This document shows, one piece after another, positions 36,510 to 43,882 of a stretch of 64,000 nucleotides of DNA. Source of the stretch: Asanoa sp040654855 (GTDB lineage: Bacteria > Actinomycetota > Actinomycetes > Mycobacteriales > Micromonosporaceae); the NCBI RefSeq assembly GCF_040654855.1, contig NZ_JBFAIU010000001.1, positions 1 to 64,000 of the forward strand, in the 5' to 3' direction. How positions within the stretch are numbered: position 1 is the first letter of the stretch; each line of letters begins with the position of its first letter. The notes under the pieces were generated by a model, which made no database searches, was not told where the DNA came from, and saw nothing but the letters and a program-made list of their open reading frames with translations. Made by a program: the position numbers and the translations under genes.

Positions 36510-37340
36510 TCATTCCGCGGCGGCCGGGGCCGGCTCGTCGGCCTTCTTCTCGGCACCCTCGAGGAGCTCGCGCTCCCACTCGGCCAGCGGCTCGTCAGCG
36601 GCGACCACACCCGGCTCCGGCTTCTCGTCGGTGCCACGCTGCCCGCGGCCGGACCGCGCGATCAGCCCATCAGCGACGGCGGCGGCGACGACCTTGGTCA
36701 GCAGCTCGGCGGACCGGATCGCGTCGTCGTTGCCCGGGATCGGGAAGTCGACCTCGTCGGGGTCGCAGTTGGTGTCCAGCACCGCGATGACCGGAATGCC
36801 CAGCTTGCGGGCCTCGTCAACCGCGATGTGCTCCTTCTTGGTGTCGACGATCCAGACCGCGGCCGGGACCTTCTGCATGTCGCGCAGGCCGCCCAGGGTG
36901 CGGGTCAGCTTGATCTTCTCGCGCGAGAGCTGCAGGGTCTCCTTCTTGGTGTAGCCGGCGGCGGTGCCGCTGAGGTCGCCGAGCGCCTCGAGCTCCTTCA
37001 TCCGCTGCAGCCGCTTGTAGACCGTCTGGAAGTTGGTGAGCATGCCACCCAGCCAGCGGTGGTTGACGTAGGGCATGCCGACCCGCGACGCCTGCTCGGC
37101 GATCGCTTCCTGCGCCTGCTTCTTCGTGCCGACGAACAGCACGCTGCCGCCTTCGGCAACGGTGTTGCGAACGAAGTCGTACGCCTTCTCGATGTAGTCG
37201 AGCGTCTGGCGCAGGTCGATGATGTAAATACCGTTACGCTCGGTGAAGATGAAGCGCTTCATCTTCGGGTTCCAGCGCCGGGTCTGGTGCCCGAAGTGGA
37301 CACCGCTTTCCAGCAGCTGGCGCATGGTCACAACGGCCAT
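36510..37340 (-). CDS. rpsB: 30S ribosomal protein S2 (uS2)
   Basis: A 276-residue S2. TMRQLLESGVHFGHQTRRWN, FTERNGIYIIDLRQT, VGTKKQAQEAI and HRWLGGMLTN are hallmark segments; the acidic C-terminal extension (KKADEPAPAAAE) is common in actinobacteria. ATG 37340 with GGAG upstream; the frame is open to 37430 without similarity. First gene of the rpsB-tsf-pyrH-frr-cdsA run. Confidence 0.97.
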   Translation of the reverse strand: MAVVTMRQLLESGVHFGHQTRRWNPKMKRFIFTERNGIYIIDLRQTLDYIEKAYDFVRNTVAEGGSVLFVGTKKQAQEAIAEQASRVGMPYVNHRWLGGMLTNFQTVYKRLQRMKELEALGDLSGTAAGYTKKETLQLSREKIKLTRTLGGLRDMQKVPAAVWIVDTKKEHIAVDEARKLGIPVIAVLDTNCDPDEVDFPIPGNDDAIRSAELLTKVVAAAVADGLIARSGRGQRGTDEKPEPGVVAADEPLAEWERELLEGAEKKADEPAPAAAE

Positions 37341-37697
37341 GGTGGGGCGCTCCTCGTGTTGTCCCTGGTTGTCACGCCGGCCGGGTGGCCGAACGTCCTG
37401 GCGCCCAGTCGCCGGCCATGGTGGGCCCAATCAAGATCGGGACCAGGGGACCGTCGCTCACCTCGAGCCACAAGGACGCGAACGCGAGAAGGGCGCGCGA
37501 GGTCGACCGCCCTGCGGCGGTCGCCAAAACCCAAGTGTACGCCGTCTGCCACCACGCACCTTCCCGGCCTCGGTGGGTGCTTCAGCGAGAGCGACCCACG
37601 CCGTAATGACCGGTATGTGTGCGTATGTCGGGTGCGGTCGTCCATCGACCGATATGCGAAGCGGTCACTCTAGGTTCCCACGCCTCAGGGCCGTCGG
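37341..37697 (-). promoter_or_regulatory. rpsB leader and promoter region
   Basis: A 357-bp gap. On the minus strand TACACT (37539-37534) is a good -10 candidate, with no clear -35. A GC hairpin, CGACCGCC-N4-GGCGGTCG (37504-37523), follows in the leader about 165 bp before rpsB. A long leader with structure fits translational feedback by S2, but no S2 site was identified. Confidence 0.35.
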
Positions 37698-37901
37698 TCA
37701 CGGCGGTGTGACCGGATCCGGGGGATCCGCGAGCTCCCGATCCAGGCGGGCCAACTTCGTCGCCAGCCTCAGCTGCAGGCCGACGCTGCGGGAAGCCGCG
37801 AAGTCCGCGCGGAGCCGGACCCGTTCGGACCTGCGCCGAGCCGCCGCATCGCGAGCCAGCCGCAGACGCTCATTCATCTCGTCCTCGGTCAAGTACGTCA
37901 T
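37698..37901 (-). CDS. Small Arg-rich hypothetical protein
   Basis: A 67-residue protein (MTYLTEDEMNERLRLARDAA then alternating Arg/Ala/Leu), predicted to be one long amphipathic helix ending in PPDPVTPP. GGAGGGAAGG precedes ATG 37901. It overlaps the end of the preceding 74-residue gene by 32 bp and so may be translationally coupled. Not recognised. Confidence 0.45.
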   Translation of the reverse strand: MTYLTEDEMNERLRLARDAAARRRSERVRLRADFAASRSVGLQLRLATKLARLDRELADPPDPVTPP

Positions 37902-38094
37902 CCCGACCCTTCCCTCCGTCCTGATACGTGTCTTCGCTCGGCCGGGCCACGCACACCAGCTCGATCACGTCGACGATCACCGCCCGCGCGGTCAGCAGCC
38001 GAGCGACGATCGCCTGCGACACCTCGCGACGCCGCCCAGCCGGCACCGCCGCCCCCACCGCCCCGCGGCGGCGGCGGGAAACGGCCGACGTCAT
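37870..38094 (-). CDS. Small hypothetical protein chained to the dprA repeat region
   Basis: A 74-residue protein: Arg-rich start (MTSAVSRRRRGAVGAAVPAG), a likely helix REVSQAIVARLLTARAVIVD, and a charged end. Its ATG overlaps the TGA of the repeat-derived frame upstream (ATGA), exactly as that frame's ATG overlaps the dprA stop. The first codons, MTSAV, lie in the duplicated unit. It may be the original gene downstream of dprA, displaced by the duplications. Confidence 0.4.
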   Translation of the reverse strand: MTSAVSRRRRGAVGAAVPAGRRREVSQAIVARLLTARAVIVDVIELVCVARPSEDTYQDGGKGRDDVLDRGRDE

Positions 38095-38404
38095 GGCGGA
38101 TCGTCCTCGGCGCGGCGGCGCCGCGGCGGTCGCGTAACCGCGTAGCCGCCGCCACCACGGGCAACGACCGACGTCACGTCGTCCTCGGCAGCGCGGCACC
38201 GCGACGATCGCGCCACCGCGTAGCCGCCGCCACCACGGGCAACGACCGACGTCACGTCGTCCCCGGCAGCGCGGCACCACCGCGGTCGCGTCAGCGCGTC
38301 GTTGCCGCCGCGAGGGGTAACGGCCGCCGTCATGGCGGATCGTCCTCGCCAGCGCGGCGCCGCGGCGCTGGCGTCAGCGCGTAGCCGCCGTCGCGGCGCG
38401 TGAC
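38083..38404 (-). repeat. Four degenerate 78-83-bp tandem copies of the dprA 3' end
   Basis: Units begin near 38083, 38166, 38244 and 38322. The last is the genuine dprA terminus (VTRRDGGYALTPAPRRRAGE, then DDPP). The middle units repeat at exactly 78 bp (26 codons) and share CACCACGGGCAACGACCGAC. The outer two retain the stop-start junction GATCCGCCATGACG. Divergence shows this array is older than the ispG duplication. Confidence 0.85.
38091..38333 (-). CDS. Repeat-derived 80-residue frame coupled to dprA
   Basis: Three 26-residue repeats: MTAAVTPRGGNDALTRPRWC..., VTSVVARGGGGYAVARSSRC... and VTSVVARGGGGYAVTRPPRR..., ending EDDPP. All derive from the dprA C-terminus. Its ATG overlaps the dprA stop and its stop overlaps the next ATG, so ribosomes could translate it by coupling. 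It may have no function; it is listed because the reading frame is preserved through all copies. Confidence 0.3.
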   Translation of the reverse strand: MTAAVTPRGGNDALTRPRWCRAAGDDVTSVVARGGGGYAVARSSRCRAAEDDVTSVVARGGGGYAVTRPPRRRRAEDDPP

Positions 38405-39526
38405 GAAACCCAGCGTCTCCAGCATCGTGAGCTTGCGCAGCGCAGTCCGGATATCAACTCCGGCCCGGATCGCCGCCGCATCCGGCGAGATCGCGCCCCG
38501 GCGCGGCAGCGACTCCAGCACGAACGTCGCCTCGTCGTCGAGCTGGTCTCGTGGGTGTTCCGGGCCCGACAGCGGCGGCGCCAGGTCGGCGCCGATCCGG
38601 CCCACCTCCTCCAGCACGTGGGAGACGTTGGCCACCAACCGCGCCGCGTCGTACTGGCGCAAAATCTCGTGGCACCCCACCGACATCGCCGACGTGACCG
38701 GCCCGGGGACGACCATCGCCGGGCGCTGCATGGCGATCGCCCGGCGCATCGTCTGCGTGGCGCCGCTGCGGGCGGCCGCCTCGACCAGGATCGTGCCGCG
38801 GGTCGCCGCGGCGATCACCCGGTTGCGGATGAGGAAGCGCGGACGCAGCGGGTCGGCCCCCGGCGGCCATTCGGTGATCAGCAGCCCGGTCTCGGCGATC
38901 CGGTCGAACAGGGCCGTATTGGCCACCGGATAAGCCCGCTCGATCCCGCACGCCAGCACCGCGACGGTCAGCCCGCCGGCGGCCAGCGATCCCCGATGGG
39001 CCGCGGCGTCGATGCCGAACGCGCCACCCGACACCACGGTCCATTCCCGCTCGGCCAAGCCATAGGCCAGGTCGGTGGCGACGTGCTCCCCGTACTGCGT
39101 AGCCGCCCGCGAACCCACGATCGCCACCGACCGGTCGAACGCGTCAGCCAGCGCCCACTCGCCCCGTGCCCAGATGCACAACGGCGGCGCCATCTCCCGG
39201 TCGACCCGGCGGTCGCTCGCCGACAGCCGGACCTGCTCGAGCGCGGCCAGTCCCGGCGGCCAGTCGGAGTCCTCCGGCACCACGAGCCGCGCGCCCAGTC
39301 GCACGCCCGTGGCCAGCGCCGCCTCGGCCGCCGGGCGGGGATCGCCCGCCGCCAGCCGCGCCGCGACCGCCGCGCGCGCCGTGTCGTCCGGAATCTCGCC
39401 GGCCAGGGCCATGGCGAGCGCCTCCCGTGGCCCATGCCGGGCGACCAGCCGGTGCACGGCTCGCGTGCCAGGCTCCGCGAGCAGCGTCAACGCCACCCGG
39501 GCCAGCTGGATCTCGGTGTCAGCCAT
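38330..39526 (-). CDS. dprA: DNA-processing protein DprA
   Basis: A 398-residue DprA/Smf, which loads RecA on incoming single-stranded DNA in transformation. The Rossmann core has IVGSRAATQYG, SGGAFGIDAAAHRGSLAAGG, LIRNRVIAA and ILVEAAARSGA; a C-terminal winged helix (AIRAGVDIRTALRKLTMLETLGFVTRRDGGY, read in part) is present. ATG 39526 overlaps the truncated comM frame by 8 bp. The 3' end is part of a tandem repeat. It appears intact although its usual partner comM is not. Confidence 0.93.
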   Translation of the reverse strand: MADTEIQLARVALTLLAEPGTRAVHRLVARHGPREALAMALAGEIPDDTARAAVAARLAAGDPRPAAEAALATGVRLGARLVVPEDSDWPPGLAALEQVRLSASDRRVDREMAPPLCIWARGEWALADAFDRSVAIVGSRAATQYGEHVATDLAYGLAEREWTVVSGGAFGIDAAAHRGSLAAGGLTVAVLACGIERAYPVANTALFDRIAETGLLITEWPPGADPLRPRFLIRNRVIAAATRGTILVEAAARSGATQTMRRAIAMQRPAMVVPGPVTSAMSVGCHEILRQYDAARLVANVSHVLEEVGRIGADLAPPLSGPEHPRDQLDDEATFVLESLPRRGAISPDAAAIRAGVDIRTALRKLTMLETLGFVTRRDGGYALTPAPRRRAGEDDPP

Positions 39527-40131
39527 CGAGCCGCCGCCCACCGCCGGTCCGCAGGGCCAGCGCCTCCTCGACGTCATCGCCGTCCGGCCGGTCGCGGCCG
39601 TCAAGATCGGCAACTGACCAGGACAGGCGCAACACCCGGTCGAAGCCGCGCGCCGAGAGCGACCCGCTGTCGAGCCGGCGCCGCAGTTGCGCCGTGTCAC
39701 GCAGCGGAAGCCGCCACGGCGGCTGGCGTAGCTGCGGACCGGGCACCTCGGCGTTGACCCGCCACCGCTGCGCGGACCACCGTGCCGCGGCCGCCGCCCG
39801 GGCCTTGGCCACCCGCTCCGCCACCGCGCCCGACGGCTCACCGCCGCGGGTCGTGACGAACAGGTCGGCGGCGGTCACCGGCATCAACTCGATCTGGACG
39901 TCGATCCGGTCGAGCAGCGGCCCGGACAGCCGCCCCAGGTAGCGACGCCGGGCCAGCGGCGTGCACTCGCAGCCGGCATCACCCTGCGGTTTCGCGCATG
40001 GACAAGGGTTGGCCGCGACCACCAACTGAACCCGGGCCGGGTACTCGGTCGTGCCGCCCGTCCGGCTCAGCAGCACCCGCCCGGACTCCAGCGGCTGCCG
40101 CAGAGCCTCCAAGGCCCGCGTCGCCTTCACG
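39519..40131 (-). pseudogene. comM: Truncated comM (YifB) C-terminal fragment
   Basis: The frame matches only the last ~200 residues of ComM/YifB, a ~500-residue AAA+ helicase of natural transformation. From ALEALRQPLESGRVLLSRTG through AANPCPCAKP, GCECTPLARRRYLGRLSGPLLDR and LSARGFDRVLRLSWSVADL it is well conserved. The N-terminal Lon-like domain and the Walker A/B region are missing. Upstream of ~40115 similarity stops, and a different frame starting at ATG 40191 (MDRPSPPPPDPDESDRERW) runs into the fragment out of frame, as expected at a deletion junction. GTG 40131 could still start a 204-residue product. Confidence 0.8.
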
Positions 40132-40206
40132 CGCCCAACGCTCGCGGTCGGACTCGTCGGGGTCGGGAGGGGGCGGGGACGGCCGGTCCATAGGTGACGG
40201 AGGCGC

Positions 40207-40365
40207 CTAGGCGACCAGGCTCGTGAAGAAGTCGCCGAAGCCCTCGGCGACGTCCATGATGCCGCCACCGATGTTCTTGAAGACATCGGCCGACTCATTA
40301 GGACGGAAGGCAATGAAGAAAATGAGGAAGGCGATTCCGCCCCAGGTGAGGATCTTCTTGAGCAT
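40207..40365 (-). CDS. 52-residue single-span membrane protein
   Basis: MLKKILTWGGIAFLIFFIAF is a positively charged start plus one transmembrane helix; the rest (SADVFKNIGGGIMDVAEGFG...) is amphipathic. A G-rich ribosome binding site precedes ATG 40365. Small proteins of this form occur in actinomycetes. It lies just beyond the comM break, so it probably belongs to the locus joined there. Confidence 0.6.
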   Translation of the reverse strand: MLKKILTWGGIAFLIFFIAFRPNESADVFKNIGGGIMDVAEGFGDFFTSLVA

Positions 40366-40483
40366 TGCGGCCCATCCCCCTCTGCGCGGCGCCGGCAACT
40401 TGCCGCGGCAGGACTCAGCGTATCAGTCGTTGCTCTCAGGTTGAATCAACTGCGCACAATCCGCACAAGCGGGAACGGCCCGC

Positions 40484-41176
40484 TCAGGCCAGCCCATGCA
40501 GGTACGGAGAAGGAGCACCGTACACGAGTTCCGGCGGCAACCATTCACATAGGTCGCGCAACACGACGTCCTCTGCGAGGACGTAACCGGCGTGTGCTGG
40601 CCAAGCTATGGCATAAAGCCACATTCCGCGCGCCTCGCCGACGTACGCGCTGCGGTCGTCGGCGGCCGGGAGAGACCACAGTGGAGTCGGGTGCCCGTCC
40701 ACTTTGATCTTGGCGTGCGGGTTCGCCGACTCGCCGGGGGGTGGGTCGGCGCGGGTCAGCTCGGCGACCAGCTCAGGGCCCGGATCAGTGCCGGGCAGGC
40801 CGGCGAACCGGTTGCCGAGGCCGACCCCGATCTCCTCGGCGACGATCACCAGGTCGGCCGGGCCGCCGCCCAACGGGGCGGGTCCGCTGCAGGCCAGCGC
40901 GGTCGCGCGTACACCCGAATGGTCGTCACCCGCCCAGGCGACCCCGGTCACCATCCAGTCGCGCAGCAGCGGCCAGGTGCACCAGAGCGGCACGGCCCCG
41001 CGGCCGGTGGGCGTGCCGGCGGCGATCGTGTTGATCACGCTCTTCGCGATCTCGGCGTTGTTGTGGTCGGCGACGTGCAACGGGGGAACGTCACCGCAGG
41101 TGTCGCAGCGCCAGTCGGCGCGCATCAGGTCCGGTGGCCGCACCGGACCACCGCACCGGGGGCAACTCACCGACAT
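40484..41176 (-). CDS. DUF6758 family protein with N-terminal zinc ribbon
   Basis: A 230-residue protein. The N-terminus has a zinc-ribbon-like CPRCGGPVRPPDLMRADWRC and CDTCG; the rest is a conserved actinomycete domain (LWCTWPLLRDWMVTGVAWAGDD, LVIVAEEIGVGLGNRFAGL, ADDRSAYVGEARGMWLYAIAWPAHAG, read in part), sometimes labelled phosphotransacetylase-like without evidence. ATG 41176 gives the natural start. It follows the SpoU gene closely, with overlapping open frames. Confidence 0.75.
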   Translation of the reverse strand: MSVSCPRCGGPVRPPDLMRADWRCDTCGDVPPLHVADHNNAEIAKSVINTIAAGTPTGRGAVPLWCTWPLLRDWMVTGVAWAGDDHSGVRATALACSGPAPLGGGPADLVIVAEEIGVGLGNRFAGLPGTDPGPELVAELTRADPPPGESANPHAKIKVDGHPTPLWSLPAADDRSAYVGEARGMWLYAIAWPAHAGYVLAEDVVLRDLCEWLPPELVYGAPSPYLHGLA

Positions 41177-41214
41177 GCCCACCCCGATACGGTCCCCGGG
41201 GTGTGGGCCGCGAG

Positions 41215-41844
41215 TCAAGCGTCGCGTCCATCTTCCGGTGGTGGTTCGCCGTACGTCCGAATCCAGGCGTGCATCGCGATGCCGCTGGCCACGCCCGCGT
41301 TGATGGACCGGGTCGAGCCGTACTGGGCGATCGAGAAGAGCTGGTCACAGGCGTCCCGCGCGGTGTCGGAGAGGCCGGGGCCCTCCTGGCCGAAGAGCAA
41401 CACGCACCGCTTCGGCAGAACCACCGTCTCCAGCGGACGCGAGCCGGGCAGGTTGTCGATCCCGATCACGGGGAGGTCCGCGCCGTGCGCCCACGCGACG
41501 AAGTCCCCGATCGACGGGTGGTGGCGGACGTGCTGATACCGATCGGTCACCATCGCGCCGCGCCGGTTCCACCGCCGGTTGCCGACGACGTGCACCTCGG
41601 CGGCGAGGAACGCGTTGGCGTTGCGTACCACGGTGCCGATGTTGAAGTCGTGCTGCCAGTTCTCGATCGCGACGTGGAAGCCGTGCCGCCGCCGATCGAG
41701 ATCGGCCACGACCGCCTCGTGCCGCCAGTAGCGGTAGCGGTCGACGACGTTGCGCCGGTCGCCTTCCGCGAGCAGCTCCGGGTCATATCTCGGATCGGTC
41801 GGCCACGGACCTTCCCACGGCCCGACCCCGACCTGCGCGTCCAC
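41215..41844 (-). CDS. SpoU family tRNA/rRNA 2'-O-methyltransferase
   Basis: A 209-residue SPOUT methyltransferase with all three knot motifs: NIGTVVRNANAF, LLFGQEGPGLSD, and QYGSTRSINAGVASGIAMHAW. It lacks the extra N-terminal RNA-binding domain of RlmB. Position and length resemble the mycobacterial TrmH-like proteins. The exact nucleotide is not predictable. Confidence 0.9.
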   Translation of the reverse strand: MDAQVGVGPWEGPWPTDPRYDPELLAEGDRRNVVDRYRYWRHEAVVADLDRRRHGFHVAIENWQHDFNIGTVVRNANAFLAAEVHVVGNRRWNRRGAMVTDRYQHVRHHPSIGDFVAWAHGADLPVIGIDNLPGSRPLETVVLPKRCVLLFGQEGPGLSDTARDACDQLFSIAQYGSTRSINAGVASGIAMHAWIRTYGEPPPEDGRDA

Positions 41845-41894
41845 GCCGGCAGACTAAGGGTGCGGCTCGTGCGCCAGCGCGGCACCCCGCCGGG

Positions 41895-42410
41895 TCAGAC
41901 CATCCCGAGGGCGTGTCCGAGGTCGGCCAGGAAGCGGCGGTCGCCGGGGCCGAGCTGGCCCACCGCCGGGCCGCGGCCGCCGGTGCAGACGCGGGCGGCG
42001 ATCGACTGCAGCCATTGCCGGTAGGCGGCGGAGTCGGCCGGATCGGCGCGGTCGTCGAGGATGCGCAGCGCGTCGCGGCACTCGTCGAGCAGGTCGCGGC
42101 GTGGGCGGGTGGAGGCGTTCGGCAGCCGTTCGGCGTAGACCGCGGCGACCACCGCGCGGACCAGGTCGCTGTCGAAGGCCCGCCCGGCCGCCATCGCCTC
42201 CAGGCCGGCCAACCCGTCCCGGACGTTGCGCCCGGGGCCGCCGGCCCGGGCGGCGGCTCGGGTGGCGGCTTGGGTGGCTCCCACGATGACCCGCCCGGGC
42301 AGCCGCACCAGCAGCTCCCACTGATGGGCGGTGAAGACGTCGATCGCGACGTTGGGGAAAGCGTGTGCGGGATATGAGAGCGGATCGCCGGGCGCGGGCT
42401 GGCTTGGCAT
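41895..42410 (-). CDS. Hypothetical protein
   Basis: A 171-residue soluble protein I do not recognise, mostly predicted alpha-helical: GLAGLEAMAAGRAFDSDLVRAV, DLLDECRDALRILDD, YRQWLQSIAARVC. GGGAGG lies 5 nt before ATG 42410, and codon use fits its neighbours, so it is likely real. It is on the same strand between the MaoC and SpoU genes. Confidence 0.6.
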   Translation of the reverse strand: MPSQPAPGDPLSYPAHAFPNVAIDVFTAHQWELLVRLPGRVIVGATQAATRAAARAGGPGRNVRDGLAGLEAMAAGRAFDSDLVRAVVAAVYAERLPNASTRPRRDLLDECRDALRILDDRADPADSAAYRQWLQSIAARVCTGGRGPAVGQLGPGDRRFLADLGHALGMV

Positions 42411-42473
42411 AACGACCTCCCAAGGTCAGCATATGCCGCATTTGGCCCGCTGCGACCAGCCGGTTCTACGGGG

Positions 42474-42989
42474 TTACGGCGCTGCCGGCTCCGGGAAGCT
42501 GGGTCGTTCCGGGTCCCGGCCGTCGGCGCCGGCCGCGTACTCCTGTTTCGGCACCATGACCTTGCGACGGAAGACGCAGACGAGCGTGCCGTCCTGGTTG
42601 TAGCCGCGGGTCTCCACCGCGACCACGCCACGGTCGGGCTTCGAGCTGGACTCCCGCTTGTCGAGGACGGTCGTCTCGCCGTAGACGGTGTCGCCGTGGA
42701 AGGTGGGCGCGACGTGGCGCAGCGACTCGACCTCGAGGTTGGCGATCGCCTTGCCGCTCACGTCGGCGACCGACATGCCGAGCAGCAGCGAGTAGATGTA
42801 GTTGCCGACCACCACGTTGCGCCCGAACTCGGTCGCCGTCTTCGCGTAATGGGCGTCGAGGTGCAGCGGATGATGGTTCATCGTCAGCAGGCAGAAGAGG
42901 TGGTCGTCGGCCTCGGTGACCGTCTTGCCCGGCCAGTGCCGGTAGACGTCGCCGACCTCGAACTCTTCGTAGTAGCGCCCGAACCGCAT
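42474..42989 (-). CDS. MaoC family dehydratase
   Basis: A 171-residue hot-dog-fold protein. It begins RYYEEFEVGDVYRHWPGKTVTEADDHLF (read in part); the hydratase motif appears as MNHHPLHLDAHYA, and SLLLGMSVADVSG and VAPTFHGDTVYGETTV are typical of actinobacterial MaoC dehydratases such as mesaconyl-CoA or beta-methylmalyl-type enzymes. It probably acts on an acyl-CoA; no pathway neighbours define which. Confidence 0.87.
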   Translation of the reverse strand: MRFGRYYEEFEVGDVYRHWPGKTVTEADDHLFCLLTMNHHPLHLDAHYAKTATEFGRNVVVGNYIYSLLLGMSVADVSGKAIANLEVESLRHVAPTFHGDTVYGETTVLDKRESSSKPDRGVVAVETRGYNQDGTLVCVFRRKVMVPKQEYAAGADGRDPERPSFPEPAAP

Positions 42990-43404
42990 TCCCGCACCTT
43001 AACGCCGCGGGGTGCGCATCCGGGTGCGGACGCAATGAGCGGCGGGGCCCTCCCCGGCACCCGCCGCCCACGCTTGTCCCTCTGATTTTGCCGGACCAAC
43101 CGGTACCGGAAAACCCTTCGGGAAGTGACGGGGGTCACCCGTTATGGTTCTGCAACATTACGTATCGTAAGAGTGATCGACTTTCGAACCGTTCGTCACC
43201 CGTGCCGTTTTCCCTTGACCTGGGGGTCGTGCAGGGATACCGGCGGCATGATGGGCCCCGCGGTATGGAAACGCTCCCGTCACCGTACGCGATCAAGATC
43301 TTGGTGCTCGTGTGGTCTTGTCCGGGAATGGCGGGGGTACCTCGGTCGTTTAACCCGACGGATGCCTCGGGCGAGGCACGAACGAGTTCCGAACGGAGTG
43401 ATCC
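42990..43404. other. 415-bp intergenic region upstream of trxA
   Basis: No gene recognised. An inverted repeat TTACG-TAT-CGTAA lies at 43158-43170, in an AT-richer patch that may hold the promoter of the diverging MaoC gene or a second trxA promoter. The SigR-type promoter is at 43325-43350. Confidence 0.55.
43325..43350 (+). promoter_or_regulatory. SigR/SigH-type promoter of trxA
   Basis: GGAAT (43325-43329), exactly 18 nt, then GTT (43348-43350) match the sigma-R consensus GGAAT-N18-GTT of Streptomyces and the mycobacterial SigH consensus. Distance to the trxA start is 54 bp. Thioredoxin genes are classic SigR targets induced by disulfide stress. Confidence 0.75.
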
Positions 43405-43776
43405 ATGGCGACCGTTGAGCTGACCACCGAGAACTTTGACAAGGTCACCGGCGGTGACGGCATCGTTCTCGTCGACTTCTGGGCAAGCTGGTGCGGTCCG
43501 TGTCTGCGCTTCGCGCCCGTGTACGACCGGGCCAGCGAGAAGCACGAGGACATCGTGTTCGGCAAGGTCGACACGGAGGACCAGGTCGAGCTGGCCGCCC
43601 GCTACGACATCCGCTCCATCCCGACCCTGATGGCGCTCCGCGACGGCGTGATCGTCTTCGCGCAGCCGGGCGCGCTGCCCGAGTCCGCGGTGGAGTCGCT
43701 GATCTCCCAGGTCCGTGCGCTGGACATGGACGACGTACGCAAGCAGCTCGCCGAGCACGCAGCCCACGAGCACTGA
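43405..43776 (+). CDS. trxA: Thioredoxin
   Basis: A 123-residue thioredoxin with the redox site FWASWCGPCLRFAPVY and the cis-proline RSIPTLMALRDG. It reduces cytoplasmic disulfides using thioredoxin reductase, which is not in the window. The C-terminus is slightly longer than the ~105-residue norm (EHAAHEH). A SigR-type promoter lies upstream and a strong hairpin downstream, so it is probably monocistronic. Confidence 0.95.
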   Translation: MATVELTTENFDKVTGGDGIVLVDFWASWCGPCLRFAPVYDRASEKHEDIVFGKVDTEDQVELAARYDIRSIPTLMALRDGVIVFAQPGALPESAVESLISQVRALDMDDVRKQLAEHAAHEH

Positions 43777-43788
43777 GTTCAACCCCTT

Positions 43789-43828
43789 CGAACAGGGCGT
43801 CCCGCCTACGCGCGGGGCGCCCTGTTCG
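43789..43828 (+). terminator. Hairpin terminator after trxA
   Basis: An 11-bp perfect stem (CGAACAGGGCG / CGCCCTGTTCG) around a GC-rich loop starts 12 bp after the trxA stop. There is no U-tract, which is common in actinomycete terminators. Confidence 0.65.
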
Positions 43829-43858
43829 CATGTGTGAGCTGGGAGCTTGCAATCTTGC

Positions 43859-43874
43859 TCGTACACGTGTTCGA
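43859..43874. promoter_or_regulatory. SOS (LexA) box before the radical SAM gene
   Basis: TCGTACACGTGTTCGA matches the Gram-positive/mycobacterial LexA site TCGAAC-N4-GTTCGA with one mismatch. It ends 8 bp before ATG 43883, so LexA would cover the start of a short-leader or leaderless transcript. The mycobacterial homologue Rv2578c is, to my recollection, listed among LexA-controlled genes. Confidence 0.65.
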
Positions 43875-43882
43875 ATCGGGTA

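Noticed and set aside
39519..40313. An intact 264-residue ComM
   Set aside because: The first ~60 residues of that frame do not resemble ComM, and the ATPase P-loop region is missing, so it is a fragment.
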